The position numbers and the translations under genes are program-made. Below are positions 14,851 to 14,909 of a stretch of DNA of 14,909 nt, piece by piece. The notes under the pieces are model-generated. The model made no database searches. It saw only the letters and a program-made list of their open reading frames with translations, and was not told the origin of the DNA. The stretch is from NCBI GenBank assembly GCA_947096075.1, contig CAMUQE010000035.1:1-14909 (forward strand), read 5' to 3'. Origin of the DNA: Veillonella parvula (GTDB taxonomy: Bacteria > Bacillota > Negativicutes > Veillonellales > Veillonellaceae). Numbering within the stretch: position 1 is the stretch's first letter; every line of letters starts with the position of its first letter.

Positions 14851-14909
14851 GCACAGCACAGCACAGCACAGCACAGCACAGCACAGCACAGCACAGCACA
14901 GCACAGCAC
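14851..14909. repeat. (GCACA)n pentanucleotide microsatellite at window edge
   Basis: 59 bases of uninterrupted GCACA, about 11.8 copies, running off the end of the window. The tract starts directly after an AT-rich stretch 77 bases upstream of the radC start codon. Uninterrupted tracts of this length are prone to slipped-strand copy-number change. A five-base unit shifts reading frame with each gain or loss. Whether it lies inside a gene cannot be seen from here. Confidence 0.95.

Noticed and set aside
14851..14909. Repeat tract as a CRISPR array
   Set aside because: The unit is five bases with no spacers, which is a simple microsatellite.

Overview
This is a compact, entirely minus-strand block of housekeeping genes from an AT-leaning genome. 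It most likely comes from Veillonella or a close Negativicutes relative. The evidence is a Firmicutes-type L27 with a cleavable N-terminal extension next to its protease gene prp, a clostridial-style radC-mreBCD-PBP2-minD-rodA order, and a full elongation gene set typical of an outer-membraned Firmicute. The genus is inferred from gene content and sequence style; I could not search a database.

Layout in transcription order (high to low coordinates). The right edge is a (GCACA)n pentanucleotide microsatellite that runs off the window, followed by radC. A bipartite hairpin, probably the radC terminator, precedes a roughly 180-bp regulatory gap with direct repeats, a dyad and a weak extended -10 promoter. 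Then comes a closely spaced set of about 11 kb: mreB, mreC, mreD, PBP2 (mrdA), a MinD-like ATPase and rodA, continuing with a two-gene radical SAM pair (TIGR03960/TIGR03936 type), RNase G (rng) and the manganese exporter mntP. A perfect-consensus promoter and a structured leader start the rplU-prp-rpmA operon, which ends at a strong terminator. Finally an extended -10 promoter drives fetA-fetB, a predicted iron-efflux ABC pair; fetB reaches the left window edge.

How they fit together: MreB/C/D, PBP2 and RodA are the parts of the lateral-wall elongation machine. MinD is the membrane ATPase of division-site selection, but no minC or minE lies beside it. Prp is expected to trim the L27 made by the adjacent rpmA. 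RNase G matures and decays RNA. MntP and FetAB both export metals and flank the ribosomal operon.

I see no phage, transposon, CRISPR array, tRNA or rRNA, and no clear sign of an unknown multi-gene system. The most useful leads are the pentanucleotide repeat, the min gene content with an elongated MinD tail, the divergent MreB, and the structured non-coding gaps upstream of mreB and rplU. Several start sites were moved to internal codons on ribosome-binding-site evidence.
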